From: Zooshikella ganghwensis DSM 15267
GTDB taxonomy: Bacteria; Pseudomonadota; Gammaproteobacteria; Pseudomonadales; Zooshikellaceae
Reading direction: 5' to 3'
NCBI RefSeq assembly: GCF_000428585.1
Contig: NZ_AUAF01000001.1
Coordinates: 1 to 64,000 of the forward strand
DNA length: 64,000 nt
The notes under the pieces are model-generated. The model was not told the DNA's origin and made no database searches. It was given only the letters and a program-made list of their open reading frames with translations. Shown piece after piece: positions 7,935 through 18,095 of the stretch. A program made the position numbers and the translations under genes. The stretch's first letter is position 1. Each line of letters begins with the position of its first letter.

Positions 7935-9326
7935 GTGAAGCCTCTTATTACCCTTACCCTACTGTTACCATCTTTTTTTCTTAATGCTACGCCATCGACC
8001 AGTGATGTATATTCAGGTGGCAAGACAACAGTAAAAGATACAACCCATAATGCATATTCGCTACCCGCTGCTAATTTACCCATTACCCAAAAACTAGACT
8101 TTAGTGTGGGTAATAGTTTCTTTCGAAATCCTTGGGTACAAGCGCCCTCATCAACGACTGCCCGTGATGGTTTAGGCCCCTTATTTAATACAAATGGTTG
8201 TCAAAACTGTCACATTAAAGATGGGCGTGGCCACCCTCCTGAGCCTAATGACCATAATGCTGTTTCGATGCTTGTCCGACTAAGCATTCCCGCATTTACA
8301 GAACAACAACAGGCTCAACTAAAAAAGCAAGGCGTTATACCTGAACCAACTTATGGTGGACAACTACAAGACTTTGCCAATGCTCCTGTTCCCAACGAAG
8401 GTAAAATCAATATTACCTACACAGAACACATCGTATCTTTCGATGATGGGTATCAAGTCAGCTTACGCAAGCCTACGCTCACCATTACTGAACTTGGTTA
8501 TGGCAAGCTCCACCCAGCCACCATGATGTCAGCACGAGTTGCCCCACCCATGATTGGTTTAGGCTTGCTCGAAAGTATTGATGAAAAAACCATTCTGGCC
8601 CATGCCGATCCAGAAGATAAAAACCAGGATGGCATCTCTGGCCGCCCTAATTATGCTTGGGATCATCACTTACAAAGAACACAAGTTGGACGCTTTGGCT
8701 GGAAAGCCGGGCAGCCTTCATTAATGCAACAAAATGCGGCTGCCTTTAATGGCGACCTGGGCATTACATCGCTCATGTTTCCTCATGATGATTGTACTGC
8801 ACCACAAAAAGCGTGTAGCAAAGCACCATCAGGTGGAATACCTGAAGTTAGCGAAAAAATTCTTAAGTTTGTTGAGTTTTATACCCAACATTTAGCAGTT
8901 CCCGCTCGAAGAAATTCTAACGATCCATTAGTAATAAAAGGTCAAACGCTGTTTAATGACAGTGGCTGTAATAGTTGCCATATTCCCCAGTTAAAAACAG
9001 CTCACCGCCCTGAACGACCAGCCTTATCTGAACAAGTCATTTGGCCCTACACCGACTTACTGTTACATGATATGGGGGAAGGACTCGCAGACCAACGTCC
9101 AGAGTTTGAAGCTTCAGGTACAGAGTGGCGAACACCAGCACTGTGGGGTATTGGACTTACGAAAGCAGTTAATGATCATACCTACTTTTTACATGACGGG
9201 CGCGCCAGAAACTTAATGGAAGCTGTTCTCTGGCATGCTGGAGAAGCTGAACAATCAAAACAACAGGTATTAAAAATGAATGAAGAAGAACGAGCGGCAT
9301 TACTGGCTTTCCTAAACTCACTATAG
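7935..9326 (+). CDS. Periplasmic di-haem (DUF1111/DHOR) oxidoreductase
   Basis: This 463-residue exported c-type cytochrome has a signal peptide MKPLITLTLLLPSFFLNA and two haem-binding CxxCH motifs, CQNCH at 89-93 and CNSCH near residue 345. The segments GWKAGQPSLMQQNAAAF and LHDMGEGLAD are typical of the di-haem oxidoreductase family often labelled thiol oxidoreductase. The true reaction of the family is not established. The start is a GTG at 7935: the ATG at 7920 hits a stop at once, and only this start gives a signal peptide; no good ribosome site is visible. It sits between two imelysin genes in the Fur-controlled cluster, so a role in iron handling, perhaps redox of iron or of the imelysin partner, is inferred. 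Confidence 0.82.
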   Translation: MKPLITLTLLLPSFFLNATPSTSDVYSGGKTTVKDTTHNAYSLPAANLPITQKLDFSVGNSFFRNPWVQAPSSTTARDGLGPLFNTNGCQNCHIKDGRGHPPEPNDHNAVSMLVRLSIPAFTEQQQAQLKKQGVIPEPTYGGQLQDFANAPVPNEGKINITYTEHIVSFDDGYQVSLRKPTLTITELGYGKLHPATMMSARVAPPMIGLGLLESIDEKTILAHADPEDKNQDGISGRPNYAWDHHLQRTQVGRFGWKAGQPSLMQQNAAAFNGDLGITSLMFPHDDCTAPQKACSKAPSGGIPEVSEKILKFVEFYTQHLAVPARRNSNDPLVIKGQTLFNDSGCNSCHIPQLKTAHRPERPALSEQVIWPYTDLLLHDMGEGLADQRPEFEASGTEWRTPALWGIGLTKAVNDHTYFLHDGRARNLMEAVLWHAGEAEQSKQQVLKMNEEERAALLAFLNSL

Positions 9327-9372
9327 GGCCCCCCCCAACTCACAAGCCCTCAGAACATTACAGTTATCTACT

Positions 9373-9398
9373 CAAATACCACTTTTGGGTGGTATTTG
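9373..9398 (+). promoter_or_regulatory. Perfect 10-bp hairpin just before the second imelysin gene
   Basis: CAAATACCAC (9373-9382), loop TTTTGG, then GTGGTATTTG (9389-9398). It ends 17 bp upstream of the ATG at 9416 and has no T-run, so it is more likely an mRNA stability or translation-control hairpin than a terminator. Confidence 0.5.
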
Positions 9399-9415
9399 AT
9401 TATGAGTTTGACACT

Positions 9416-10462
9416 ATGAAATACTTACACTTCAATCATTATCGTCGCATATACTCTAAGTGTCTTTTAATAAGCTGCATCTTAATAGCATCACCACTAC
9501 GAGCTAACACCGATAGCTTAACTAAGCTCATTGAAACAACCTATGCCAACCTAACAACTCACGCAGAAACACTACATCAATCCAGCCAGCAACTTTGTAA
9601 ATCACCAGCTACACAACAACCAGCCCATTTAGTCACTAGCCAGCAGGCCTGGCGAGATGTTATGGGTGCCTGGATTAAAGCTGACATAATTAACTTTGGA
9701 CTGGTCGTTGATGAGAATATTGCTTGGCGTTTTCAGTTTTGGCCAGATAAAAAGAATTTAGTTAAACGCAAAGTCGAGCAGTTTTTACAACAACATTCCG
9801 ATGCCATTACTGAACAGCAAGTAGCTCAAGCCAGTGTAATTCTACAAGGACTTTCTTCGGCCGAGTATTTGCTCTTTGATCAAAATAGCCCCTCTGTCGC
9901 AGACAACAACCAACGCTGCCAACTCTTGGTGGCCATAACCAAAGTTCTCGTTAAAAATAGTCGCTATCTACAAAAACAGTGGAATAAACAACAGTTAAGC
10001 ATCAAAAATCAACATGATTATCTAGCGTTGGTCAGTAATGCATTAGCCTCTTACCTGGAAAAAACCTATAAAAAATGGTCCTTAGCCGTATTAAAAGAAA
10101 ACCCATATTTTGCAGAATCCTGGCGTAGCCAGCACTCAAATGAAAACGTCCAACAAAGCTTAATGGCTGCTAACCGCTGGTATCAACAGCTTATTCTACC
10201 TTATCTAAACGATACTAAAGCCAAGCAAGTTTTAGCGAAATCCCTTAGTACTAATTTCCAACAAACTATTACACAATTCAAAGCGTTACCAACGTCTTTA
10301 TTTAAGATGCTGCAAACAATCAAACAACAAGAAAAACAATCTGCAGTAAACCAATTACAAACAGCAACACAACAACTGCGTAGTTTAAAAAAACAAGTAA
10401 CTGTGGATTTGCCTCAAGCACTTGATGTTTTGATCGGCTTTAATGCAAATGATGGAGATTAG
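9416..10462 (+). CDS. Second imelysin-family protein
   Basis: The protein has about 348 residues. From the ATG at 9416 it starts with a basic stretch and a hydrophobic core (CLLISCILIASPLRA) that fits a long signal peptide. An upstream GTG at 9389 lies inside the hairpin stem and is rejected. The sequence shows the imelysin-like helical pattern, with QQAWRDVMGAWIKAD near the start (compare KQAWLKARIPYQ in the first copy) and GLSSAEYLLFD in place of GYHAIEFLLWG, so the GxHxxE histidine is missing in this copy. It is shorter and more divergent than the first imelysin. Position in the cluster matches PA4372 of P. aeruginosa, from memory. The two paralogues probably work together in the periplasm. 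Confidence 0.8.
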   Translation: MKYLHFNHYRRIYSKCLLISCILIASPLRANTDSLTKLIETTYANLTTHAETLHQSSQQLCKSPATQQPAHLVTSQQAWRDVMGAWIKADIINFGLVVDENIAWRFQFWPDKKNLVKRKVEQFLQQHSDAITEQQVAQASVILQGLSSAEYLLFDQNSPSVADNNQRCQLLVAITKVLVKNSRYLQKQWNKQQLSIKNQHDYLALVSNALASYLEKTYKKWSLAVLKENPYFAESWRSQHSNENVQQSLMAANRWYQQLILPYLNDTKAKQVLAKSLSTNFQQTITQFKALPTSLFKMLQTIKQQEKQSAVNQLQTATQQLRSLKKQVTVDLPQALDVLIGFNANDGD

Positions 10463-10464
10463 TT

Positions 10465-11613
10465 GTGTCATTTGAACAGCCCATCAATCGCCGTACTTTT
10501 TTGCAAAACAGCTTTTTTGGTTTATCCGCCTTTTGCTCACCCACATTGTCTGCTACTGAGCAGATACTCAATAAAACCACTAAAACACCACCTCTTCTTA
10601 GCGCAGCAAAAGACAATAAAGGCAACTACCGTATTTGTATTTTTTCACCGTGGCAGTCACAACTTTTTTCCTTAGCCCTCCCCCACCGCGCACATAGCAT
10701 AACACCACACCCAAACCAACCCATTGCAGTTTGTGTTGACCGTCGTCCTGGCCGACAGCTATACATATTTGATTATCAAAAACATCAGTTGCTCCAACAA
10801 CTAACCGCGTTACCCAATCACCATTTTTACGGTCACGGCGTCTTTAGTCATGATGGTGAATATTTCTTTACCACTGAACAGCACTGGCCAACCAGCCGCG
10901 GCCAAATAGGTGTATATCAAACCCATAACTTTAAACGAGTAGATACGCTCAGCAGTGGTGGTATAGGTCCTCATGAAATACGTCTACATCCACAACGCAA
11001 TCAGTTAATTATCGCTAATGGAGGCATACAGACCCATCCAGACTATGATCGACGTAAACTGAATATAGACACTATGGAGCCGAATTTAAGTTTAATCGAC
11101 TTAGCAAAAGGCGATGTACAACAGCAATGGACATTTAATCCCAAACAGTTGAGTATTCGACATTTAGATGTAGGTGAGGATGGATTAATAATTGTGGGTT
11201 TACAGTATCAGGGCGATCAAAGTGATATTGTGCCTCTAGTACTTTATCAGCAAGGTAATAGCGAATTACAGCCTATGCATACTGACGAAATCGGCTGGCT
11301 TCAACTTAATCAATATATTGCCAGTGTCTGTGTCATGACTCGTTGCAATACTGCGGCTATTACTGCACCACGAGCCAACAAAGTTACGTTTTGGGATTTG
11401 AAAACGAAGCAGCTACGAAAAACAATCTCCCTAATAGATGCTGCAGGCGCTATCGCGTTAAATGATCAGCTCTGCGCCATAACCACAGGGACAGGAGAAG
11501 TACATATTTTTGACTGTAAAACGGATATCAAAAAAGTACACACCACAAAATACAATAATATTGCCTGGGATAATCACTTAAATATTGCCAATGCAGTGCA
11601 TGAATCAGTTTGA
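10465..11613 (+). CDS. DUF1513 family protein, Tat-exported beta-propeller
   Basis: This 382-residue protein has a twin-arginine signal: NRRTFLQNSFFGLSAF at residues 8-23, ending near LSA. Export in a folded state through Tat is therefore likely, perhaps with a cofactor. The rest has repeating beta-strand blades (for example GHGVFSHDGEYFFTTE and GPHEIRLHPQRNQLIIANGG), consistent with a seven-bladed propeller of the DUF1513 family. The start is GTG at 10465, two bases after the stop of the previous gene, with GGAG seven bases upstream, so it is translationally linked to it. It closes the imelysin cluster. The function is unknown; co-occurrence with imelysins points to iron uptake. Confidence 0.82.
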   Translation: MSFEQPINRRTFLQNSFFGLSAFCSPTLSATEQILNKTTKTPPLLSAAKDNKGNYRICIFSPWQSQLFSLALPHRAHSITPHPNQPIAVCVDRRPGRQLYIFDYQKHQLLQQLTALPNHHFYGHGVFSHDGEYFFTTEQHWPTSRGQIGVYQTHNFKRVDTLSSGGIGPHEIRLHPQRNQLIIANGGIQTHPDYDRRKLNIDTMEPNLSLIDLAKGDVQQQWTFNPKQLSIRHLDVGEDGLIIVGLQYQGDQSDIVPLVLYQQGNSELQPMHTDEIGWLQLNQYIASVCVMTRCNTAAITAPRANKVTFWDLKTKQLRKTISLIDAAGAIALNDQLCAITTGTGEVHIFDCKTDIKKVHTTKYNNIAWDNHLNIANAVHESV

Positions 11614-11629
11614 TTCCTCCCGCAGCAGA

Positions 11630-11885
11630 AGAGCATCCTTGGTCTCTACTGCTAACGGTGCTCCCAGCACCCGCTCCACAAACAAATTCAAGCACTTCAA
11701 ACCTACATTGTGCGATACCCCAGCCACAAGCTAATATACCGTTGTCGTGCTTTTCTCCAATTAAAGCGTCAAAGATACGCCAGCAAGCTTGAGATGTTAA
11801 CGCGATCTTGATGGAGCCATTGAGGACTGTTTGTGAAACACGCGCTGGGAGCGCAGTACCCATTGCAGGCCAAGGATGGCCTTGT
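11630..11885. repeat. Two related ~50-bp segments in opposite orientation
   Basis: The reverse complement of about 11630-11680 and the forward strand of about 11832-11885 align over the core GTGCTGGGAGCACCGT / GCGCTGGGAGCGCAGT and then (GA or GG)CCAAGGATG. Translated, the two arms read similarly (FVERVLGAPLAVETKDALL and FVKHALGAQYPLQAKDGLV). The stretch between them shows no gene. This looks like a decayed repeat or two remnants of one coding repeat. It lies in an 816-bp gap without a called gene (11614-12429). Confidence 0.5.
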
Positions 11886-12063
11886 GATGGGTGTGGCGCA
11901 AATAGTCCTTAATGGCGAATTACACGAATACACCTCAAGATGTACACCTGCCCTAAAACACCTAAACGGCAAAAGTCACAGATACTCAACGAGAAAACCG
12001 TCACCATATTAAATCCATCTATAACATTTTGCTTTATACTTTACAGTTATTGACTGATCACTT

Positions 12064-12210
12064 TAAGAGCACCTCTAAAAATGAACCATTTTCCTAATAG
12101 CATTGCCAGCACTGTATTCGCCCCCTCATGTACTCCTTACTTCCCTGAGGCTCTCCGTGCCGAACTTTCTTGTTCTTGCAAAAAAATCACTATTTTTAGA
12201 GGCACCCTTA
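12064..12210. mobile_element. 147-bp MITE-like element
   Basis: The left end TAAGAGCACCTCTAAAAAT (12064-12082) and the reverse complement of the right end, TAAGGGTGCCTCTAAAAAT (12192-12210), match at 16 of 19 positions. The element has no coding capacity. The outer TAAG/CTTA may include a TA or TTAA target duplication. A second copy of the right end lies at 4197-4217. A parent insertion sequence is not present in this window. Confidence 0.6.
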
Positions 12211-12429
12211 ATTTTATTGTTAAATGTATTGACTCAAAAATTAAAGCGATAACAAGCATTAAAAATATTAACGAAGAGAGTAACGCTATTTCACTGAAAA
12301 GGTCATAGCTAAAAGCAGCTCACGACAGTTAACTGCTTTACAGTTGATTTATTTCGCCCACTCGATACATCACTGCTAAACTTTTAATATCACACAATAC
12401 CGATTTTATATAATAAATTGAGGTAGCTC

Positions 12430-14058
12430 ATGGGGTGGCTCAAGAAAAGCCTATTAGCAAAGGTTTATTTTATTCCTTTTTTAGTGGGCGCTATACTTCT
12501 TGCTCTGAGTGCTTTCAGCCTTTGGCAAACCAATAATGCATTAAAAGAGTACAATACTCTGATTAATGAAGACTTCTATCATAGCCAACAAATCGATTAT
12601 TTGAACTTGCTATTTAAAAGGCAAGTTCAAGAATGGAAAAATGTTCTACTTCGCGGACATGATAGTGGAGACAGGCAAAAATATTGGGTAAAGTTTGAAA
12701 GTCAACAACAAGAAATTCAACGTATTGTCAAAGAACTCATACCTCTTATTAACGAAAAATCAACAGCTAATGATCTAAATTCCTTTGCTCAAACCCATCA
12801 GCAGCTCTTTAGCAAATATCAACAAGCTTATAATACTTTTAATCAAGGTGATAATGATTATAAAGCCGCTGATAAACAAGTAAGAGGTATAGACAGAGAG
12901 CCTTCAGCATTACTAGAAGGGCTTCAAAAGAAATTAAGTGATAGCTCAAAATCAAAAAGTGCTTTACTTGCCTCAAGCAGCCTAACATTATCTAACAGCT
13001 TATTTATTACAACGCTTGTGGTGCTAATTTTTAGCCTCAGTGTTGCTTTCCTTTGGTTAAAAGCCTTATTAATTAAACCACTTCGAGCCTTATCAAATCA
13101 TCTTTTTGCATTAGAATCCGGCAACCTTGAATTTAACAGTGAACTTAAATCTCGCGAAGATGAACTTGGCCTAGTCTCAAAGTCAGTTATAAAACAGCAA
13201 GCCTCACTCAAAAATACAACTGACAGTTTAAAGGCTGTTTTACAAAGCTTAAAACAGTCTTCCCGTTCATTAAGTCATATTTCTCAGGATATTTCTCGCG
13301 GTATTAATGAACAACATTTGCGTACCGATCAGGTCGCTACTGCAATGAATGAGATGAGCGCAACCGCACATGAAGTTGCTCAACATGCGGCAAATGCTGC
13401 TGAAGCAGCCACTAATGCAGACAACTCTGCACAAAGTACAATGGGCATCATGAATAACACGATTGAAACCATCAATGATATGTCAAAAGAGGTCAGTAAT
13501 ACTTCGGATGTTATTCAACGTTTGGAAGAAGAATCAAAAAGTATTGGAACAGTGTTAGACGTGATTCGTGGTATTGCAGAACAAACCAACCTGCTTGCAC
13601 TTAATGCTGCTATTGAAGCAGCACGTGCAGGCGACCAAGGTCGGGGGTTTGCGGTCGTAGCCGATGAAGTTCGCACACTTGCCCAACGCACCCAGCAATC
13701 CACAGCTGAAATACAAGATATTATTGCTAATGTTCAAAATGGTGCCCATGATGCCGTTGCAGCAATAGAACGCGGTCGAAATCAAACAGCAGAAGGTGTT
13801 GAAAAAGTGACTAAAGCAGGTGAGTCATTACAAACCATCACCCACGCAGTAGAAGAAATTCGCGATATGAACCAACAAATTGCGACTGCAGCAGAAGAAC
13901 AAACCTCTGTCGCTGAAGATATTAGCCAAAACCTACATGAAATTACGGATATAGCATCAACTAACAGCAAAAACGCTGATAAAACTGCAGAAAACAGCCA
14001 TAATTTAGAAGACCTTGCCAAACAATTAGAAGAACTTGTTGTACAGTTAGCAAAATAG
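12430..14058 (+). CDS. Methyl-accepting chemotaxis protein
   Basis: This 542-residue chemoreceptor has transmembrane helices at about 9-30 and 188-212, and between them a periplasmic helical ligand domain of about 155 residues (MCP_4HB-like by pattern). A HAMP domain follows ([20 protein letters not shown]...) and then the long cytoplasmic signalling coiled coil. The highly conserved hairpin tip reads [19 protein letters not shown] followed by [18 protein letters not shown], where CheA and CheW dock. No C-terminal NWETF-type CheR tether is present. The ATG at 12430 follows GAGGT. It is a single-gene unit ended by the bidirectional terminator shared with groEL. The ligand cannot be predicted. 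Confidence 0.93.
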   Translation: MGWLKKSLLAKVYFIPFLVGAILLALSAFSLWQTNNALKEYNTLINEDFYHSQQIDYLNLLFKRQVQEWKNVLLRGHDSGDRQKYWVKFESQQQEIQRIVKELIPLINEKSTANDLNSFAQTHQQLFSKYQQAYNTFNQGDNDYKAADKQVRGIDREPSALLEGLQKKLSDSSKSKSALLASSSLTLSNSLFITTLVVLIFSLSVAFLWLKALLIKPLRALSNHLFALESGNLEFNSELKSREDELGLVSKSVIKQQASLKNTTDSLKAVLQSLKQSSRSLSHISQDISRGINEQHLRTDQVATAMNEMSATAHEVAQHAANAAEAATNADNSAQSTMGIMNNTIETINDMSKEVSNTSDVIQRLEEESKSIGTVLDVIRGIAEQTNLLALNAAIEAARAGDQGRGFAVVADEVRTLAQRTQQSTAEIQDIIANVQNGAHDAVAAIERGRNQTAEGVEKVTKAGESLQTITHAVEEIRDMNQQIATAAEEQTSVAEDISQNLHEITDIASTNSKNADKTAENSHNLEDLAKQLEELVVQLAK

Positions 14059-14085
14059 AAAATACATCAACCACACCTTAATACC

Positions 14086-14112
14086 AAAAACCCCCGCAGA
14101 GCGGGGGTTTTT
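14086..14112. terminator. Bidirectional terminator between the chemoreceptor gene and groEL
   Basis: CCCCCGC AGA GCGGGGG flanked by five A on the left and five T on the right. It works for both converging genes. Confidence 0.92.
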
Positions 14113-14135
14113 ATAGGTGCTTATAAAGCAGGCAA

Positions 14136-15785
<1,650 letters not shown>

Positions 15786-15854
15786 TTAGAACGTTAAGTG
15801 CAATTAACCGTAATATAAGCGTGTAATAAAACTGCGAATGGTGTAGTACTGTGC

Positions 15855-16148
15855 TTAGCCTTCCAATACACCATAGATGTCGCTTTCACTCATGATGATG
15901 AGTTCTTCGCCATCTACTTTAATGGTGTTGCTATCAGCGTATTTTCCAAAAACTACTTTATCGCCTACTTTTACGCTCAAAGGACGTACTTCGCCGTTAT
16001 CCAGTACTCGGCCGGAACCAACAGCGACAATCTCACCTTGGTTTGGCTTTTCAGCTGCACTACCAGGCAGCACGATACCGCCAGCAGTTGTCTTTTCTTC
16101 TTCTTGACGACGAACAACAACTCTTTCGTGTAACGGACGGATTTTCAT
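15855..16148 (-). CDS. groES: Co-chaperonin GroES
   Basis: This 97-residue protein forms the heptameric lid of GroEL. It shows [14 protein letters not shown] at the start, the mobile loop with [15 protein letters not shown] (about 21-35), and the normal end [11 protein letters not shown]. The start has a GGAGAG site. It is the first gene of the groESL operon, with a leader of about 185 nt from the heat-shock promoter. Confidence 0.98.
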   Translation of the reverse strand: MKIRPLHERVVVRRQEEEKTTAGGIVLPGSAAEKPNQGEIVAVGSGRVLDNGEVRPLSVKVGDKVVFGKYADSNTIKVDGEELIIMSESDIYGVLEG

Positions 16149-16340
16149 TAATATCTCTCCAGTTTTTACCTATTCGCTGAGTTACGCTCAACAAGGTTGT
16201 CCAAGCGTGAACAGCTATTGGAGTAGCTATTCACCATCCCTTTGCCAGGGCGCCTGTTACTCACTCAAAGCAAGCTTAAAGCCTTTTGGAAAGTGCTTAA
16301 TTCATAAGCTTTACTTGAGTTCTAAAATTCGTGTGTCCAT

Positions 16341-16370
16341 TAATGGGGATCACAAAAAATAATTTCAATG
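16341..16370 (-). promoter_or_regulatory. Sigma-32 (heat-shock) promoter of groESL
   Basis: On the minus strand CATTGAAA (16370-16363) is followed after 14 bases by CCCCATTA (16348-16341). This fits the sigma-32 consensus CTTGAAA and CCCCATnT. It lies about 190 bp upstream of groES. No CIRCE (HrcA) inverted repeat was found. Confidence 0.85.
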
Positions 16371-16386
16371 GGTCCCACCAAAAAAT

Positions 16387-16854
16387 TTATTTTTTTTCCT
16401 CATTTGAACCTTCTCGATGGAATTCACCATCAATCACATCCCCATTTAAAGGACGCTCCCCTGTTTGCTGGTAATAGCTCTGTGAGGTGGAGGTATAAGC
16501 CATAAATTTACCCGACCGGAGCACTGCAGCAATCATTGCCCGTCGGGTAACTGGCAACAGACAGCAAAAACCAAATGCATCAGTCACAAAGCCAGGCGTT
16601 AATAACAAGGCACCTCCGACAGCCAGCACAATGCCTTCAAGCATTTCCTGAGCAGGTAACTCACCCGTTTGTAGCTTAGAGCGAGCACGCATCAGTGTGC
16701 TAAAACCTTGTTGACGTAAAAGATTAAGGCCAATAACCGCGGTTAATAACACTAATCCAACAGTTGGAAATGCCCCTATCCAGGAGCCCACTTTAATGAG
16801 TACCAGCATTTCAACAACCGGTACCACAATGAATAAAAGCAATAAAACGCGCAT
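16387..16854 (-). CDS. fxsA: FxsA family membrane protein
   Basis: This inner-membrane protein has about 155 residues and three to four hydrophobic helices in its first 110 residues. The family pattern is clear: VVEMLVLIKVGSWIGAFPT, GLNLLRQQGFSTL, and GALLLTPGFVTDAFGFCCLLP. FxsA in E. coli affects phage T7 exclusion; its normal role is unknown. The ATG at 16854 is preferred, with AGAGGGG just upstream; a GTG at 16866 is possible. It lies upstream of groES in the same direction, as in Pseudomonas, but groES has its own promoter. Confidence 0.88.
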   Translation of the reverse strand: MRVLLLLFIVVPVVEMLVLIKVGSWIGAFPTVGLVLLTAVIGLNLLRQQGFSTLMRARSKLQTGELPAQEMLEGIVLAVGGALLLTPGFVTDAFGFCCLLPVTRRAMIAAVLRSGKFMAYTSTSQSYYQQTGERPLNGDVIDGEFHREGSNEEKK

Positions 16855-17219
16855 GACCCCTCTCACTTACTAACTGTTAACGTGTGCAGCAATTAACCAT
16901 GGCATTGGCATAATGCATAGGGTGCTGTTTTGTTAAATGACGACGCTTTGCCCAAATTCAAGGGGTAAAGCTTAAATTATCGCAATGTTGGCCCACTATT
17001 TTGACCCACTATTGTTGTGATTGCTTGCTGAGCAGCTTTGGGCTAGGGCAACGATGCAAGGAAGATTAAGAGGTTTCACGGTACTCTTCTCTCTTCACTT
17101 GTCAACAAAGGTAGATGGCATCATAAAACATGCGTAGTATGACAGCCTGTTTACGGAGTAAATTTATCTATAACGAAGGATAACCCCATAAGAATAAACA
17201 AATTAAGGGAGTAAATACG
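16855..17219. other. Divergent intergenic region between fxsA and the dehydrogenase gene
   Basis: No gene is visible. It holds a promoter candidate for the rightward gene at 17099-17127 and a tandem CCCACTATT at about 16993-17011. Nothing else stands out. Confidence 0.4.
17099..17127 (+). promoter_or_regulatory. Candidate sigma-70 promoter of the short-chain dehydrogenase gene
   Basis: TTGTCA (17099-17104), 17-bp spacer, CATAAA (17122-17127), about 92 bp upstream of the ATG. By inspection only. Confidence 0.35.
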
Positions 17220-17981
17220 ATGGAACTAAAAAACCGCTCCATTATGATCACTGGTGGCGCCCAAGGCTTAGGAAAAGCTATGGCATTACACTTAGCGTCA
17301 CAAGGTGCGAACTTAGCTTTAGTTGATTTAAATGCAGATTTGCTGTCTCAAACTGCAGATGAATGTGAAAGCAGGGGCGTTAAGGTGACAATGCACACGG
17401 CTAATGTCGCCAACGAGACAGAAGTTATAGAAACTGTAAATACCATTGCACACCAACATGGCACGATTGACGGCCTTATCAATAATGCAGGGATTCTGCG
17501 TGATGGCATGTTGGTAAAGGTTAAAAACGGTGAAATTGTCAAAAAGCTCAGCTTAGAGCAGTGGCAGTCGGTGATTGATGTCAATCTAACAGGTGTATTT
17601 TTATGTGGGCGAGAAGTTGCTGCTCACATGATTGAGCATCAAACAGCCGGCGTCATGATCAACATTTCCAGTATTGCCCGCTCAGGTAATATCGGCCAAA
17701 CCAACTATGCTGCCACCAAAGCAGGCGTTATCGCACTAACCACCACCTGGGCCAAAGAGCTTGCTCGATACAACATCCGTTGTGGCGCAATAGCTCCAGG
17801 CTTTATCGCCACGGATATGACTGCGAGCATGAAACCAGAAGCTTTGGAGCGTATGACCAAAGCAATCCCCTTACAACGAATGGGTACTCCTGATCAAATA
17901 GCGCAAGCAGCTGAATTTATTTTCACCAACGATTATTTCTCTGGACGCGTTATTGAAGTGGACGGAGCCATGCGGCTATAA
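17220..17981 (+). CDS. Short-chain dehydrogenase/reductase (FabG-like)
   Basis: This 253-residue cytoplasmic NAD(P)-dependent oxidoreductase has the classical SDR motifs: TGGAQGLG cofactor loop (11-18), NNAG (88-91), catalytic Ser at about 150-151 and YAATK (Tyr163, Lys167). The end, FSGRVIEVDGAMRL, resembles 3-oxoacyl-ACP reductases. An insert of about ten residues after NNAGILRDGM (LVKVKNGEIVKKL) is unusual for plain FabG and typical of a Pseudomonas relative next to groESL. It has a good AGGGAG ribosome site. It is not in a fatty-acid gene cluster, so the substrate is uncertain. Confidence 0.88.
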   Translation: MELKNRSIMITGGAQGLGKAMALHLASQGANLALVDLNADLLSQTADECESRGVKVTMHTANVANETEVIETVNTIAHQHGTIDGLINNAGILRDGMLVKVKNGEIVKKLSLEQWQSVIDVNLTGVFLCGREVAAHMIEHQTAGVMINISSIARSGNIGQTNYAATKAGVIALTTTWAKELARYNIRCGAIAPGFIATDMTASMKPEALERMTKAIPLQRMGTPDQIAQAAEFIFTNDYFSGRVIEVDGAMRL

Positions 17982-18044
17982 CCTTCATGGCGCTTATGCT
18001 ATTGATTAGTTAGCCATCAAATAAGACATTAGGAAAGAAAACTA

Positions 18045-18092
18045 CTCCTGCCGACATGCTGTACCTCTAATAAAGTCAGGTGTCGGTAGGAG
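18045..18092. terminator. Inverted repeat between two converging genes
   Basis: CTCCTGCCGACA (18045-18056) and TGTCGGTAGGAG (18081-18092) pair over 12 bp with one G-T, with a 24-nt loop. Its place between convergent stops suggests a terminator, but there is no T-run. Confidence 0.35.
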
Positions 18093-18095
18093 GTA

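Noticed and set aside
9329-9336. A run of eight C that could suggest phase variation
   Set aside because: It lies after the stop of the di-haem gene and outside any start or promoter that could be switched; chance or a sequencing feature.
11528-11863. A 111-codon minus-strand frame overlapping the end of the DUF1513 gene
   Set aside because: It overlaps a sure gene and crosses the inverted repeat arms; composition looks accidental.
16149-16386. CIRCE element before groES
   Set aside because: No TTAGCACTC-N9-GAGTGCTAA-type repeat was found; a sigma-32 promoter explains control.
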